Part shown: positions 62,892-64,000 of the stretch, in pieces
Layout: each line of letters starts with the position of its first letter
Numbering within the stretch: the stretch's first letter is position 1
Source of the DNA: Gymnodinialimonas ulvae
GTDB lineage: Bacteria > Pseudomonadota > Alphaproteobacteria > Rhodobacterales > Rhodobacteraceae
Assembly (NCBI RefSeq): GCF_037543845.1
Contig: NZ_JBBIFX010000001.1
Coordinates: 124,001-188,000, forward strand
Reading direction: 5' to 3'
Length of the DNA: 64,000 bases
Notes under the pieces: model-generated
The model's input: only the letters and a program-made list of their open reading frames with translations
Told to the model about the DNA's origin: nothing
Databases searched by the model: none
Translations under genes and position numbers: made by a program

Positions 62892-63013
62892 TTCTTTGAG
62901 GTGATGGACCCGGATGCTTGACGAAATGTCATTGCCGCTGCGGGCTCGTCGCTCGCCGGTACGTGGGGCTTGCCCCTCGGACCAAATCTCGAAGTGAAGA
63001 GGAGAGGAACATC

Positions 63014-63169
63014 ATGTCTGATGATCCGGATAAAGTCTGGCCCACGGGTCTGACCCTCAAAGAGGCGGAAGAGGTGCATAGCTACCTCATCGACGGCACG
63101 CGGGTGTTTGGGGGGATCGCTTTGGTCGCTCACTTCCTCGTGGCTGTTGCAACGCCTTGGCTGGGCTGA
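63014..63169 (+). CDS. pucB: Light-harvesting LH2 beta subunit
   Basis: A 51-aa antenna polypeptide closely resembling Rhodobacter PucB: VWPTGLTLKEAEEVH, GTRVFGGIALVAHF and the terminal ATPWLG. H40 is the bacteriochlorophyll ligand of the B850-type ring and H22 lies near the B800 site. One membrane helix. GGAGAGG precedes the ATG at 63014. First gene of pucBAC. Confidence 0.95.
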   Translation: MSDDPDKVWPTGLTLKEAEEVHSYLIDGTRVFGGIALVAHFLVAVATPWLG

Positions 63170-63184
63170 CGGGAGCAAGATCGC

Positions 63185-63547
63185 ATGAACAATTCAAAGA
63201 TCTGGCTTGTCGTTAAGCCCACCGTCGGTATTCCGCTGTTTTTGTCAGCGGTCGCCGTCGGCTCTTTTGCGGTGCATGTCGCCGTTGTCAGCAATACCAC
63301 CTGGGTGTCTGATTTCCTGTCTGGACAGGAACTTGGATCAGGCTCGGCGGCGCTGGAAACGGAAACGAATATCCTGCCTGCAAGTGCCGACGTCACACCT
63401 GACGCGCCAATGTATCTCGACGCCGCTGCCGATGATGGCATGACGGTGATCTTGCCCGACGGGCGGACAGCACGGCTTGTCATCGAAGACCCGGTGACGC
63501 TGGCCTCTGCGAGCGCATTGATACCAACTGACACGGCGCTGGACTAA
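63185..63547 (+). CDS. pucA: Light-harvesting LH2 alpha subunit with extended C-terminus
   Basis: A 120-aa protein. Residues 1-45 are a standard LH2 alpha chain: SKIWLVVKPTVGIPLFLSA, the ligand H31 and SNTTW. Two features are unusual. Positions 44-45 are Phe-Leu instead of the Tyr-Tyr or Tyr-Trp that hydrogen-bond B850 acetyl groups, as in the B800-820 (LH3) form. And about 65 extra residues follow, acidic and with a small beta-like segment (DGMTVILPDGRTARLVI); a long tail is also known in R. sphaeroides Puc2A. It starts 15 bp after pucB. Confidence 0.92.
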   Translation: MNNSKIWLVVKPTVGIPLFLSAVAVGSFAVHVAVVSNTTWVSDFLSGQELGSGSAALETETNILPASADVTPDAPMYLDAAADDGMTVILPDGRTARLVIEDPVTLASASALIPTDTALD

Positions 63548-63563
63548 GCGCCTTGTTCTTCAC

Positions 63564-63617
63564 GACCGGGGGATAGAAGCGCGCGCCGCTTCTTGACCCG
63601 GCCCGGTCGCCATATTT
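63564..63617 (+). terminator. Intercistronic stem-loop between pucA and pucC
   Basis: An outer GACCGGG/CCCGGTC stem encloses an inner AGAAGCG/CGCTTCT hairpin, followed by ATTTTTC. Structures here are known to end and stabilise abundant pucBA mRNA while allowing limited pucC transcription. Confidence 0.6.
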
Positions 63618-63645
63618 TTCAGCGGCCAGCAGAAACGGGGCATCC

Positions 63646-64000
63646 GTGAGCGCCATACGTGACAATATCCTGCGCCGGATCACCACGATCACGCCGCGCT
63701 ACCTGCCGTTTGCCGAAGTCGCCAGCGAAACGGCCCCCCTGTCACGCCTTCTGCGTCTTTCCCTGTTTCAGGTTTCCGTCGGCATGGCTCTTGTGCTGTT
63801 GGTCGGCACCCTCAACCGCGTGATGATCGTCGAACTTGGCGTGCCCGCATCACTCGTGGCGATCATGCTGGCCTTGCCACTGATTTTCGCGCCATTCCGC
63901 GCCTTGATCGGGTTCAAATCGGATCAACACCGCTCCGCGCTCGGCTGGCGACGCGTGCCCTACATCTGGAAGGGCACCATGCTGCAATTCGGCGGCTTCG
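63646..64000 (+). CDS. pucC: PucC-family antenna assembly permease (3' truncated by window)
   Basis: The first 118 residues of a major-facilitator-type BCH2/PucC protein. The GTG start at 63646 follows an ACGGGGC stretch. Visible signatures: FQVSVGMALVLLVGTLNRVMIVEL (helix 1), LIFAPFRALIGFKSDQHRS and GWRRVPYIWKGTMLQFGGF. It is needed for LH2 assembly, probably delivering bacteriochlorophyll. It continues beyond the window. Confidence 0.92.
   Translation, partial: MSAIRDNILRRITTITPRYLPFAEVASETAPLSRLLRLSLFQVSVGMALVLLVGTLNRVMIVELGVPASLVAIMLALPLIFAPFRALIGFKSDQHRSALGWRRVPYIWKGTMLQFGGF

Larger units (their letters stand above)
62421..63013. other. Divergent regulatory gap between the kinase operon and pucBAC
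   Basis: About 590 bp with no convincing gene. It holds three TGT-N12-ACA sites (one near the kinase side, two near pucB). A short plus-strand frame from 62623 to 62811 has no recognisable product and was not called. Confidence 0.5.

Noticed and set aside
1..64000. CRISPR arrays, insertion sequences, rRNA, prophage
   Set aside because: No direct-repeat array, transposase, rRNA sequence or phage structural gene was seen on reading both strands.

Overview
The window is a GC-rich, gene-dense chromosomal segment from a Rhodobacteraceae (Roseobacter-group) alphaproteobacterium that carries anoxygenic photosynthesis genes. The assignment rests on pucB-pucA-pucC (LH2 antenna beta, alpha and assembly permease) at the right edge with PpsR-type TGT-N12-ACA sites upstream, the betICBA/choXWV choline locus, a TRAP transporter, an erpA/dgt divergon, argS-SPOR-nagZ-scpA-scpB and glnB-glnA. 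Most genes sit in tight operons with ATGA/GTGA/TTGA overlaps.

Layout. 1-4 kb: 3' part of a molybdopterin hydroxylase large subunit, a DHDPS-family aldolase, a small DUF6455-like protein with an FNR-type box, and a Gfo/Idh/MocA oxidoreductase. 4-8.6 kb (minus): a FAD/tetrahydrofolate dimethylglycine dehydrogenase-type protein, a non-pyrrolysine MttB-family methyltransferase and a TetR regulator, preceded by an 18-bp perfect palindrome. 8.8-11.5 kb (minus): an ArnC/flippase/ArnT-like trio for lipid glycosylation. 11.6-15 kb (minus): hydantoinase, VOC protein, hydantoin-racemase-like protein and an aldolase. 15-19.7 kb: phosphomannomutase, then an operon of membrane protein, MoxR-like AAA+ ATPase and DUF2201/VWA protein. 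19.7-29 kb: divergent betI-betC-betB-betA and choX-choW-GFA-choV for uptake of choline and conversion of choline-O-sulfate/choline to glycine betaine. 29-31.3 kb: a paired acyl-CoA dehydrogenase operon. 31.3-45 kb: mainly housekeeping (erpA, dgt, argS, SPOR, nagZ, scpAB, SH3/MliC exported proteins, glnA, glnB, nnrDE). 45-54.3 kb: Hint-domain protein, tRNA-Leu(UAG), COG0523 GTPase with amidohydrolase, a TRAP transporter with a D-aminoacylase and a LacI regulator.

54.3-62.4 kb (minus) is the most unusual region. It is one eight-gene operon: Ser/Thr protein kinase, FHA protein, PP2C phosphatase, a degenerate pseudo-GTPase, a 685-aa dynamin-like GTPase, a second small GTPase, and two small proteins of unknown function. 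It reads as a phosphorylation-controlled membrane-GTPase system and is the best candidate here for an undescribed system. It lies head-to-head with the puc operon.

pucA itself is atypical. It has Phe44-Leu45 in place of the Tyr-Tyr/Tyr-Trp pair that hydrogen-bonds B850 bacteriochlorophyll, which predicts a blue-shifted (about 800-820 nm) antenna, and it has a C-terminal extension of about 65 residues.

No CRISPR array, insertion sequence, rRNA or plasmid origin was seen.
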